The translations under genes were made by a program, and so were the position numbers. The notes under the pieces are model-generated. The model was not told the DNA's origin and did no database searches. It worked only from the letters and a program-made list of their open reading frames with translations. Shown here piece by piece: positions 16,482 to 24,590 of a stretch of DNA of 64,000 bases; the first letter of the stretch is position 1; the number at the start of each line of letters is the position of its first letter. Origin of the DNA: an uncultured Bacteroidales bacterium (GTDB lineage: Bacteria; Bacteroidota; Bacteroidia; Bacteroidales; Bacteroidaceae); contig CADAGX010000002.1 of assembly GCA_902787575.1 (NCBI GenBank), forward strand, positions 1 through 64,000, written 5' to 3'.

Positions 16482-19253
16482 ATGCAGAAAACAGGATGTC
16501 GCCTCTGGGCGATGGCATTGGTGTGTCTGGCTGCGACGAGTGCCGCCGCACACAACTACGGAGAGAACGGTATTTGCACGGATGCGGGATGCACTGCTCC
16601 CTATCAGCCTGCCACGCTTTCGAAAGGTTATTATCAGTTGGCGAACGCAGGAAACGTGGAGTGGTTCGCTGCGCAAGTGAACAAGGGCGGCGACAATATG
16701 TTTCTCAACGCAGTGCTGACGGCTGACATTGACATGTCGGGTGTCAAACACACGCCCATCGGTAATACCGAAGGCACGAAGTTCAACGGCATGTTCGACG
16801 GCCAAGGCCATCGTATCCTGAATATGATTATCGGTACGTCGGACCCGTACCAGGGTTTCTTCGGGCTGCTACGCGGCGGCGGGACGACAATCAGCAACCT
16901 TATCATTGACAAAAGTTGCCGACTGGCTGGCGGAGTTCGCACAGGCGGCATTGCCGGCGGTGCACAGACCGTGGTAGACGCCAACCGACCCATCAGGATT
17001 ATCAATTGCGGCAACGAAGCTGCCATAAGTGTGCCGACCAACGGCGGCGGAGGCATTATGGGCGCGAGCCTCAGCCCGCATCCGCCCATCCAGATGATTA
17101 ACTGCTACAACGCAGGCAGCGTGACAGGCACCACAGAGTGCGCGGCACTGGTGGGTTGGATGGGCGACAACGCAGGTTGCAGCATACAAAACTGCTTCAA
17201 TATGGGCATTGTGAAGGGTATGGACAACAGCCACCGCAATCTCTTCCGCCACGCCAACTTGATTGCCACGCAGAACATTTTCGATGTGAGCCAAACGACG
17301 GTCAAGACGCAAGGTATGCGCCAATGGGCCACAGACGATCCGTTGCGCAGCGGCGAGCTCTGCTGGATGCTGAACGGCGACCAGAGTGACATCCAATGGC
17401 GGCAAACACTGGGCTCAGACGAGCGACCGACGCTTTCGGAAAACAGCAAGCGAGTATATGCCTCTGGCACGCTACAATGCGACGGCACAGTGTCTGACGG
17501 CGACGCGCTGACGTTCTCGAATCGGGCGGAACAGGTGACCAGGCTGCCGCACGTATTCGAACACGGCTACTGCCAGGTGTGCGGAGCGAAAGACGAAACA
17601 TACGATCACAAACCGCGCAAAGTGTTCCTAATGGGCGGTCAGTCGAACGCCGACGGGCGCGCCGAGACTACCACCATGCCGCAGTACATACAAGACTACG
17701 CAACGAACGGCGGCAGCAAGTTCTGCTATTGGAGTTACTGCCACGGCTCCGACTGGTCGTGGAACACGTTCGGCGGCAAGTTGGTGCCCTATCAGCCGTA
17801 CACCGAAAGCAACACGACGGCTCGCTGTGGCTTCGACGGCGTGGTGTATCACTTCATCGAGGAAGCACTGCGCGAGCGATTCTACGTAATCAAGGAGAGT
17901 CTGGGCGGCACGGCCATCGACACGCGCTGTTCCACGAACGCCAACCTCTGGTGGTGCGCCGACCCCGAATGGCTACGCACCGCGTCGCCTCGCAGCGGAC
18001 ACTCGCTGGCCAAAGAACTGGCCGAGAACATCAGCCTCTGTATCGACAACACGCTGGCAGGCCTGAAAGAAGGCTACGAAATACAGTGCATGATGTGGCA
18101 TCAGGGCGAGGCAGACCGCACACGCGGCTGCGACTACGCCAAAAACCTGCGACAGCTGGTGGATTTTGTACGTGCATTTCTGGTAGAAAAGACAGGCGAG
18201 AAAAAATATGCCACACTGCCTTTTATCGCTGGCACAGTACACCGCCGCAGTACGCAATACAACATTGCCGTGGAAGGCGCGCTGTACCAGTTGGAGGACG
18301 AGGACCCGAATTTCCACGTCGTGGACTTTTCGGACTGCACACTGGGCTCGGACAACTTGCATTTCAACGCTGAGGGAAACGTCACGTGTGCTTCGCGCAT
18401 GTTCAACAAACTGGTGCATTTGGGCCTCTTGGAGGCCGACACCATCGCCGTGACAATGCCGGAGCCCGACACACTGCGACTCACGAAGACCCTCATCACG
18501 AACTACGACTTCGAGTTCTACACTGCGGCTGACGGCATACTTCTGAACGACGGCACAGAGCGCCGCACCGAAGATGCGCCCTACGGCTGGCAGCACACAT
18601 GGAAGGGATACCCCGAAACGCCCTTCCCCTCCTCTGCCTCGCCCACCAGTTTCGGGCTGAAAGGTGGCACGCTGGGCATCAGCCGCAAGAGTTGTGCCTT
18701 CTACTCGAGTCGCGGCCCGATGCCCGAGGACTTCGAACTCTCGCAGACCATCCCCGCCGGCACACTCCAGCCCGGCCGTTACCGTGTCTCGTGTCTCATG
18801 GGCCAGAACCTGCTGAGGGCCGGAGTTACGCGCATGTTCGCCAACAATACTGTGCAATACTATGGCCCCGAAGCACGCTACGATGCCGAGAAACTGCGTG
18901 CGCTTTTCCCCGATGAAACCGTCACTTTTGCCGGTTGGCGCGCCACGAACGTGGACGAACTGAAGGAGATGTCCGTCACGCTGACGCTTGCCGAAGGAGA
19001 AGACCTGCGCTTCGGTATCCGCTCGTCGAACTTGAACATGCGAGGAGCGACGACAGCCATCAATGAAACGGGCTACTTCACCACCGATTACTGGCGCATC
19101 GTACGTCTCGACGACACCACAGGCATCGATGAAACGGCGGCAAAGAGCCGAAAAACTGCGACTACAGACCTTTACGACTTGGCTGGACGGAAACTGAAAA
19201 GCACGCCCGGAAGGGGTATCTACGTAGTGAACGGACAGAAGGTGGTACGCTGA
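16482..19253 (+). CDS. Secreted beta-helix / SGNH (sialate O-acetylesterase-like, CE6-type) esterase fusion
   Basis: This 923-residue protein has a signal peptide (ends near SAAA). Residues about 25-340 form one GLUG-like beta-helix domain like those of the gene at 12578, preceded by a CTDAGC element. Residues about 380-650 form a SASA/DUF303-type SGNH esterase: GGQSN with nucleophile Ser388, WHQGEADRTRG with His540, and SDNLHF with Asp624 and His627 as the catalytic pair. A C-Q-V-C element (about 363-366) sits at the joint. Residues about 670-880 look like a beta-sandwich carbohydrate-binding domain, then the LYDLAGRK...GRGIYVVNGQK tail. It probably removes acetyl groups from glycans while anchored by the beta-helix. 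Acetylxylan versus sialate specificity is not resolved. Confidence 0.78.
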   Translation: MQKTGCRLWAMALVCLAATSAAAHNYGENGICTDAGCTAPYQPATLSKGYYQLANAGNVEWFAAQVNKGGDNMFLNAVLTADIDMSGVKHTPIGNTEGTKFNGMFDGQGHRILNMIIGTSDPYQGFFGLLRGGGTTISNLIIDKSCRLAGGVRTGGIAGGAQTVVDANRPIRIINCGNEAAISVPTNGGGGIMGASLSPHPPIQMINCYNAGSVTGTTECAALVGWMGDNAGCSIQNCFNMGIVKGMDNSHRNLFRHANLIATQNIFDVSQTTVKTQGMRQWATDDPLRSGELCWMLNGDQSDIQWRQTLGSDERPTLSENSKRVYASGTLQCDGTVSDGDALTFSNRAEQVTRLPHVFEHGYCQVCGAKDETYDHKPRKVFLMGGQSNADGRAETTTMPQYIQDYATNGGSKFCYWSYCHGSDWSWNTFGGKLVPYQPYTESNTTARCGFDGVVYHFIEEALRERFYVIKESLGGTAIDTRCSTNANLWWCADPEWLRTASPRSGHSLAKELAENISLCIDNTLAGLKEGYEIQCMMWHQGEADRTRGCDYAKNLRQLVDFVRAFLVEKTGEKKYATLPFIAGTVHRRSTQYNIAVEGALYQLEDEDPNFHVVDFSDCTLGSDNLHFNAEGNVTCASRMFNKLVHLGLLEADTIAVTMPEPDTLRLTKTLITNYDFEFYTAADGILLNDGTERRTEDAPYGWQHTWKGYPETPFPSSASPTSFGLKGGTLGISRKSCAFYSSRGPMPEDFELSQTIPAGTLQPGRYRVSCLMGQNLLRAGVTRMFANNTVQYYGPEARYDAEKLRALFPDETVTFAGWRATNVDELKEMSVTLTLAEGEDLRFGIRSSNLNMRGATTAINETGYFTTDYWRIVRLDDTTGIDETAAKSRKTATTDLYDLAGRKLKSTPGRGIYVVNGQKVVR

Positions 19254-19266
19254 GCGGACGAACGGC

Positions 19267-20739
19267 TCACTTGCGTTCCTTCCAATAGCTGGGCATGAAA
19301 AGGAAGAGAACGGTGTATATTTCCAGACGACCGACAAGCATGTAGAAACTCATCATCCACTTGCCAATGGCCGGCACATGCGCGAAAGTGCTGGCCGGAC
19401 CCGTTGTTCCTGTGGCCGGACCCACGTTGCTGAGCATACTGATGCTGCTGCCAAGTCCCGTATCGGCGTCACTTCCCATCAGCGTAAAGGCCACCATGCC
19501 GACTACCACCATCAGGAAATAAATAAAGATGAAGGCCAATGCACGCCGCACGCGGTCGTTTGGCACCACTTCGCCGCTCACTTTCACGGCCACGACAGCC
19601 CGCGGATGGAGTTGCAACACGAATTCGTTGAAAACACTCTTAGCACAAATAAGGATACGTATTATCTTTATTCCACCTGCCGTGCTACCTGCGCACGCTC
19701 CGATGGCCATTATCACCACAGTCGGCATCCAATAGGGAGCTCCCCATGCCACGTAGTCAAACTTCTCGGCCGAGAAACCAGTACTGGTGATGGTTGTGGA
19801 TACATGGAAGAACGCCGAGCGAATGCGCTCCTCTACGCCAAAAGGCAAGGCGGCCATGCTCTGTGCATCATGCGGTGCAATGTAGAAAAGCAGAAAGAAG
19901 AAGCACACCATGAAGGCTACGATGGCCAGAAACGTGTGCAACTCCTCGTTGCGATACAAAACCTGCGGCCGACGGATGCTCGTATAATAGTAGAGACTGA
20001 AGTTCACGCTACTCAACAGCATGAAAACAGGGCACACATATTCGAGATACGTGGAATGAAAATAACCTATGCTCTGAGTGTGTGTGCTGAAACCGCCCGT
20101 GGCAATGGTGGTCATCGAGTGGCAAACAGAATCGAAGAAGTCCATCGGTCCGCACCAGTAGCATAGTTGGCAACCCAGCGTCAGCAGCAAGTAAATGAGC
20201 AACAGGCGGCGTGCCGTACTGCCAATCTTGGGCGTCAGTTTACTTACGCCCACACCCGTCACCTCGGCCGAGAAAACGGTGGTATTCTTCATCTCGTACA
20301 CCGGAATCAGCGCAAACGAGAATACCACGATTCCCAAACCGCCCATCCACTGCGTCAGGCTGCGCCAGAAGAGCAGGGCGTGGGTGGAGTTTTCTATGTC
20401 GTTCATACAGGTGGCGCCTGTGGTGGTGAAGCCGCTCATTGTCTCGAAGAAAGCGCTGGCCACGTCGAGATGTTTGATGAAGATGTAAGGCAACATGCCC
20501 GCAGCCGAGAAAACAATCCACGAAAGCGCCACCACCAGAAAACTGTCGGCCCGGCTCATGTGGTTGTCCTTGCTCGCCTCGCCTCGCCACTTGCAGATGC
20601 CTCCCACTCCAAAGCAGAGCAGAGCAGTGAGAAGGAAGACAAGCCAGTCGCCCTCGCCATAGAAAAGCGACACTGCCAGCGTCAGCAGCAGAAAGACGCC
20701 TTCCATCAGGAGCAATATGCCAAAGATACTTTTCTTCAT
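19267..20739 (-). CDS. trkH: TrkH/KtrB-type potassium uptake membrane protein
   Basis: This 490-residue polytopic membrane protein has the four-fold pore repeat of the TrkH family. The selectivity-filter segments are recognisable as SGFTTTGAT, TTIATGGFS, TTITSTGFS and LSNVGPATG, with ACAGSTAGGIKIIR near the third pore. TrkH forms the K+ channel that works with the NAD/ATP-binding TrkA ring. No trkA is adjacent, so the partner would be encoded elsewhere. It lies 42 bases downstream of nadB on the same strand and could be co-transcribed, although no functional link is apparent. Confidence 0.92.
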   Translation of the reverse strand: MKKSIFGILLLMEGVFLLLTLAVSLFYGEGDWLVFLLTALLCFGVGGICKWRGEASKDNHMSRADSFLVVALSWIVFSAAGMLPYIFIKHLDVASAFFETMSGFTTTGATCMNDIENSTHALLFWRSLTQWMGGLGIVVFSFALIPVYEMKNTTVFSAEVTGVGVSKLTPKIGSTARRLLLIYLLLTLGCQLCYWCGPMDFFDSVCHSMTTIATGGFSTHTQSIGYFHSTYLEYVCPVFMLLSSVNFSLYYYTSIRRPQVLYRNEELHTFLAIVAFMVCFFFLLFYIAPHDAQSMAALPFGVEERIRSAFFHVSTTITSTGFSAEKFDYVAWGAPYWMPTVVIMAIGACAGSTAGGIKIIRILICAKSVFNEFVLQLHPRAVVAVKVSGEVVPNDRVRRALAFIFIYFLMVVVGMVAFTLMGSDADTGLGSSISMLSNVGPATGTTGPASTFAHVPAIGKWMMSFYMLVGRLEIYTVLFLFMPSYWKERK

Positions 20740-20781
20740 CTTTTCAAGGGCAACAACTCTTTACTTCATATTCTACGTGCC

Positions 20782-22374
20782 TCACGCGTCTGGCTGCATT
20801 GCGTGCTTGGGGTAGTCGATTGTATAGTGCAGACCACGGCTCTCTTTGCGCTCGATGGCTTGGCGCGTAATGAGGTAGCCTACGTTTATCATGTTGCGCA
20901 GTTCGCAGATATCCTTGGTAGGTTTCACGCGTTTGAACAGATGTTCCGTTTCCTCGTATAGAAGGTCGAGTCGCTCCCAGGCGCGGTGCAGACGCAGGTC
21001 GCTGCGAACGATGCCCACATACGTGCTCATTATCTGATTTACCTCCTTCACGTCCTGTGCAATCAGCACTTTCTCTTCGTTCGACATGGTGCCTTCGTCG
21101 TTCCACTCTGGCACACGGTCGTTGAAGTCGTACTGATCGATGACTTCCAAGCTATGGCGTGCTGCTGCGTCGGCATAAACCACAGCTTCGATAAGCGAGT
21201 TGCTGGCCAGACGATTGCCTCCGTGCAGTCCGGTGCAGCTGCATTCGCCCACTGCATAGAGTCGGCGGATGCTGCTCTGGCCGTCCAAATCCACTTTTAT
21301 GCCTCCGCACATGTAGTGTGCACTCGGAGCAACGGGAATATACTGCTTCGTAATGTCGATGCCGATGCTCAGACACTTGGCGTAGATGTTTGGGAAGTGG
21401 TGTTTCGTCTCTTCGGGGTCTTTGTGCGTCACGTCGAGACAGACGTGATCCAGTCCGTGAATTTTCATCTCGCGGTCAATGGCCCGGGCAACGATGTCTC
21501 GTGGAGCCAGCGAGAGGCGCTCGTCGTATTTCTGCATAAACTCTTCGCCATTGGGCAGGCGCAAGATGCCGCCATAGCCACGCATGGCTTCCGTAATCAG
21601 ATAGGCCGGATGCGTCTCTTGCGGATTAAAAAGCACCGTTGGATGGAACTGTACGAATTCCATGTCCTTGACGCGCCCTTTGGCACGATACACCATGGCA
21701 ATGCCGTCGCCCGTGGCAATGTTCGGGTTGGAGGTGGTAGCGTAGATGGCACCTGTGCCACCGGTTGCCATCAGTGTGATGCGGCTCAGATAGGTGTCCA
21801 CCTTGCCGGTATCGGGGTTCAGAATGTACGCGCCGTAGCATTCTATGTCCGGTGTGCGGCGTGTGACGCGAATGCCCAAGTGGTGCTGCGTGATGATTTC
21901 CACGGCAAAATGGTTTTCCAGAATCTCGATGTTTGGGTTGCTGCGCACAGCTTCCATCAGTCCGCGCTGTATTTCTGCTCCGGTGTCGTCAGCATGGTGC
22001 AAGATACGGAATTCGGAGTGTCCGCCCTCGCGGTGAAGGTCGAACTCGCCGTCCTCCTTTTTGTCGAAGTGAACGCCCCAGCGCAGCAGGTCGCGAATGC
22101 CGGCAGGAGCGTTACGCACCACCTGTTCCACGGCTGCCGGGTCGCTTATGTAGTCGCCTGCTATCATGGTGTCTTCGATATGCTTCTCGAAGTTGTCCAC
22201 CAACAAGTTTGTAACCGAGGCAATGCCGCCCTGCGCTTTTGCCGTGTTGGCTTCTTCCAGCGTAGTCTTGCAGACCAAAACCACCTTGCCTTTTCCGGCA
22301 TCAGCCACCTTCAGCGCATAACTCATGCCCGCAACTCCACCTCCGATTATCAAGAAATCTGCTTTCCGTATCAT
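20782..22374 (-). CDS. nadB: L-aspartate oxidase (NAD biosynthesis)
   Basis: The ATG at 22374 begins MIRKADFLIIGGGVAGMSYAL, a standard FAD-binding start. An in-frame ATG 36 bases upstream overlaps the promoter area and adds only a charged extension, so it was not used. The 530 residues include NTAKAQGGIASV, REGGHSEFRILHHAD, the GTGAIYATTSNPNIATGDG region, PSAHYMCGGIKVD and GECSCTGLHGGNRLASNSL, all typical of NadB. The enzyme oxidises L-aspartate to iminoaspartate, the first step of quinolinate synthesis, and can use fumarate as acceptor in anaerobes. nadA and nadC are not in the window. Expression is probably from the -7 box at 22408-22415. Confidence 0.95.
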   Translation of the reverse strand: MIRKADFLIIGGGVAGMSYALKVADAGKGKVVLVCKTTLEEANTAKAQGGIASVTNLLVDNFEKHIEDTMIAGDYISDPAAVEQVVRNAPAGIRDLLRWGVHFDKKEDGEFDLHREGGHSEFRILHHADDTGAEIQRGLMEAVRSNPNIEILENHFAVEIITQHHLGIRVTRRTPDIECYGAYILNPDTGKVDTYLSRITLMATGGTGAIYATTSNPNIATGDGIAMVYRAKGRVKDMEFVQFHPTVLFNPQETHPAYLITEAMRGYGGILRLPNGEEFMQKYDERLSLAPRDIVARAIDREMKIHGLDHVCLDVTHKDPEETKHHFPNIYAKCLSIGIDITKQYIPVAPSAHYMCGGIKVDLDGQSSIRRLYAVGECSCTGLHGGNRLASNSLIEAVVYADAAARHSLEVIDQYDFNDRVPEWNDEGTMSNEEKVLIAQDVKEVNQIMSTYVGIVRSDLRLHRAWERLDLLYEETEHLFKRVKPTKDICELRNMINVGYLITRQAIERKESRGLHYTIDYPKHAMQPDA

Positions 22375-22407
22375 TGTTTTTTTATTTCTTTTGCCTAAAT
22401 TATGGGA

Positions 22408-22415
22408 CAAAAGTA
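22408..22415 (-). promoter_or_regulatory. -7 promoter box for nadB
   Basis: On the minus strand the sequence reads TACTTTTG (TAnnTTTG), 34 bases upstream of the nadB ATG. No clear -33 box was found. Confidence 0.5.
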
Positions 22416-22458
22416 CGGAAAAAGTTGGAACCTTGTATCGTGTTATTGTTTTTTTCTT

Positions 22459-22466
22459 TACCTTTG
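22459..22466 (+). promoter_or_regulatory. -7 promoter box for the PBP4-like gene
   Basis: TACCTTTG matches TAnnTTTG and lies 25 bases before the ATG at 22491. This supports that start over the in-frame ATG at 22374, which would precede the promoter. Confidence 0.6.
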
Positions 22467-22490
22467 TCGTTACAAAAGGGCATTTTCTGT

Positions 22491-23828
22491 ATGCGCAGCA
22501 CGGAGAAACGATATTTTTGGAGCATCTTGTTGCTCACTCTGGTTCTCGGCTCATGTTTTTCGCCGAGAGGAACTTCCACTGTTCAGCCGAGAGCGACAGG
22601 AAGCGTGCCGTCGGAAGTGCTCTCGCTCACGCAGGTTTCATCTGCGCCGGCTGTCGCAACTGAAATACAACCTGCGGCAACGTCAAAACCGCAGGCCGAG
22701 CAGAAAGCCGAGGCTACGTGGGAAGAACGTGCCGTGGCTGCGCTGAACGCTGCCTGCCAGCAGGATTTGCTGCAGACAAGCCAGTTGGGTCTCTATGTTT
22801 ATGACCTCACGGCCGGAACGCCGTTCTACGCAGTGAATGCCACACACCGCATGCGTCCGGCCTCGTGCCAGAAACTCGTCACAGCCATCACGGCCCTGCA
22901 ATTCCTGGGTGGCGACTACCTGTTCCACACTTCACTCTGCGTGACAGGTGCGGTGAGCGGTGGCACACTCAACGGAGATGTCTATGTGGTGGGCGGCATG
23001 GATCCCATGCTTTGCCGCGAAGACCTGCAGAAAATGGTTGCCGCACTGAAGCAGGCGGGCGTCGTTCGCGTGGCAGGGCACGTCTATGCCGACCTTAGCA
23101 TGAAAGACGACCAGCCCTACGGCTGGGGCTGGAGCTGGGATGACGACTACGGACCGCTCTCTGCACTGATGGTCGGCTGCAAAGACCAGTTTGCCAGCGA
23201 CTGGGCCACGTGTCTCAGTCGGGCAGGCATCCGTCTGTCCCATGCAGGCATGAAGCCGAAAACCTGTCCGGCCACGGGCGTCCGTCAGTTGCTCACCATC
23301 ACGCACACCATAGACGAAGTGCTGAATCCCATGCTCAAGAAGAGCGAGAACATCTTTGCCGAATGTCTCTTCTATCAGATTGCAGCCTGTGGAGGACAGA
23401 AGCAGGCCAGCTGCAAGATGGCCGAAGAGAAGGCAAAAACATTCATTCAGTCGCTCGGACTGCCTGCCGAACTCTGTCAGGTGGCCGACGGGAGCGGCCT
23501 TTCGCCGTACAACTACACTACACCCGAAATCCTGGTCTCGCTGCTCAACTACGTGCAGCAGCAGCCTGCCATCCGCGCTCACCTGCTGCCCGCCCTGCCC
23601 GTATCCGGCACAGACGGCACGCTCGAGAAACGCATGACCGACACTCCGGCTCAGGGCCGCGTACTGGCAAAGACAGGAACGCTGACAGGCATTTCCTCGC
23701 TGGCTGGCTACCTGACAGCAGGAAACGGACACGTGATGAGCTTCTGCATCATCAATCAAGGCGTTGCGAAGGCCTCGTTCGGACGCAGTTTCCAAGACCA
23801 GATTTGCAACATCCTGTGTGCACCATAG
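22491..23828 (+). CDS. dacB: PBP4/DacB-type D-alanyl-D-alanine carboxypeptidase/endopeptidase lipoprotein
   Basis: Starting at 22491 gives 445 residues with a lipoprotein signal (ILLLTLVLGSC, lipobox LGSC). The upstream ATG at 22374 would precede the promoter and hide the signal. All three penicillin-binding motifs of the S13 family are present: SCQK with nucleophile Ser125 and Lys128, SEN (Ser285, Asn287), and KTG at Lys394. The large insertion between motifs typical of PBP4 is there (about 155-280). S13 enzymes trim or cleave peptidoglycan cross-links in the periplasm. A proline/threonine/alanine-rich linker (about 25-70) separates the lipid anchor from the catalytic part. Confidence 0.9.
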   Translation: MRSTEKRYFWSILLLTLVLGSCFSPRGTSTVQPRATGSVPSEVLSLTQVSSAPAVATEIQPAATSKPQAEQKAEATWEERAVAALNAACQQDLLQTSQLGLYVYDLTAGTPFYAVNATHRMRPASCQKLVTAITALQFLGGDYLFHTSLCVTGAVSGGTLNGDVYVVGGMDPMLCREDLQKMVAALKQAGVVRVAGHVYADLSMKDDQPYGWGWSWDDDYGPLSALMVGCKDQFASDWATCLSRAGIRLSHAGMKPKTCPATGVRQLLTITHTIDEVLNPMLKKSENIFAECLFYQIAACGGQKQASCKMAEEKAKTFIQSLGLPAELCQVADGSGLSPYNYTTPEILVSLLNYVQQQPAIRAHLLPALPVSGTDGTLEKRMTDTPAQGRVLAKTGTLTGISSLAGYLTAGNGHVMSFCIINQGVAKASFGRSFQDQICNILCAP

Positions 23829-23879
23829 AGAGAACAGAGACAAAACGAGAATAATAACCCCTTTAAAACGAAAAGAACT

Positions 23880-24479
23880 ATGAAGAAGATTTTTGCAATG
23901 GCGCTGCTGGCCGTGTCGCTGACAGCCACCGCACAAACAGACAAGTCGTGCATGGAATGGCAAAACCAGTTCCAGAGCGAAGTTACCACGCTCACAGCTG
24001 AGCTGAAGAACCTCGAACTCCAGGCTAAGACCGACAAGAGTAGCGAGATGAAAGCCAAGGTTACCAAGAAGAAGGCCGACCTGAAGGCTGCCAAGACGAA
24101 CCTGAAGGTGGCTCAAGAGGCAGTAAAAAGCGAGAAGAGTGCCGAGAAGGACCTTCTGAAGGCCACTAAGCAGGCCACCAAACTGCAGCAGAAGAAAGAC
24201 AAGGCAGAGAACGCAGTCATCAAGGCTCAGCAGAAAGCTGCCAATGCCGACAAGAAGGTTACTGCCGCCGAGCAGAAACTGGAGCAGGCCCGCCAGAATG
24301 CGGACAAGGCTTACAGCGCTGTGGAGAAGGCAAAGGCCACCGTTGGTGAGCTCGACAATGACGGCAACATCACTGAGACCGCCATCAAGAAAGCTCAAGA
24401 CCAAAAGGCCGGAGCCAAGAACATGATTCTGAGCAAGATTGTAGTACGCTCCGACGGCTCCAGCGGCACAGAAGACTAA
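23880..24479 (+). CDS. Periplasmic coiled-coil protein, function unknown
   Basis: This 199-residue protein has a signal peptide (MKKIFAMALLAVSLTATAQ). From about residue 30 to 150 it is a long Lys/Ala/Glu-rich heptad coiled coil (for example KAKVTKKKADLKAAKTNLKV and KVTAAEQKLEQARQNADKAY), ending in a short charged tail. No catalytic motif is visible. It lies 51 bases after the PBP4 gene and is followed by a strong terminator, so it is probably co-transcribed and might act at the cell envelope. The family was not recognised; a generic Skp/OmpH-like or TolA-like envelope coiled coil is the nearest description. Confidence 0.75.
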   Translation: MKKIFAMALLAVSLTATAQTDKSCMEWQNQFQSEVTTLTAELKNLELQAKTDKSSEMKAKVTKKKADLKAAKTNLKVAQEAVKSEKSAEKDLLKATKQATKLQQKKDKAENAVIKAQQKAANADKKVTAAEQKLEQARQNADKAYSAVEKAKATVGELDNDGNITETAIKKAQDQKAGAKNMILSKIVVRSDGSSGTED

Positions 24480-24501
24480 CGTCAAAGAAAGACCCGACAG
24501 C

Positions 24502-24556
24502 GAAGAGCGGAGGGTGCGGACATCCCGATTCTCCGCTCCTCCGCTCTTCTTTTTTA
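24502..24556 (+). terminator. Rho-independent terminator after the coiled-coil gene
   Basis: GAAGAGCGGAGG (24502-24513) pairs with CCTCCGCTCTTC (24538-24549), followed by a run of seven T. The loop itself can form a smaller GC-rich helix. Confidence 0.9.
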
Positions 24557-24590
24557 TCTTCCACACACGACAACCTAAAAACTGCCTGTC

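Noticed and set aside
22374-22490. N-terminal extension of the PBP4-like protein from the ATG at 22374
   Set aside because: It would start upstream of the promoter box at 22459 and would place the lipoprotein signal internally.
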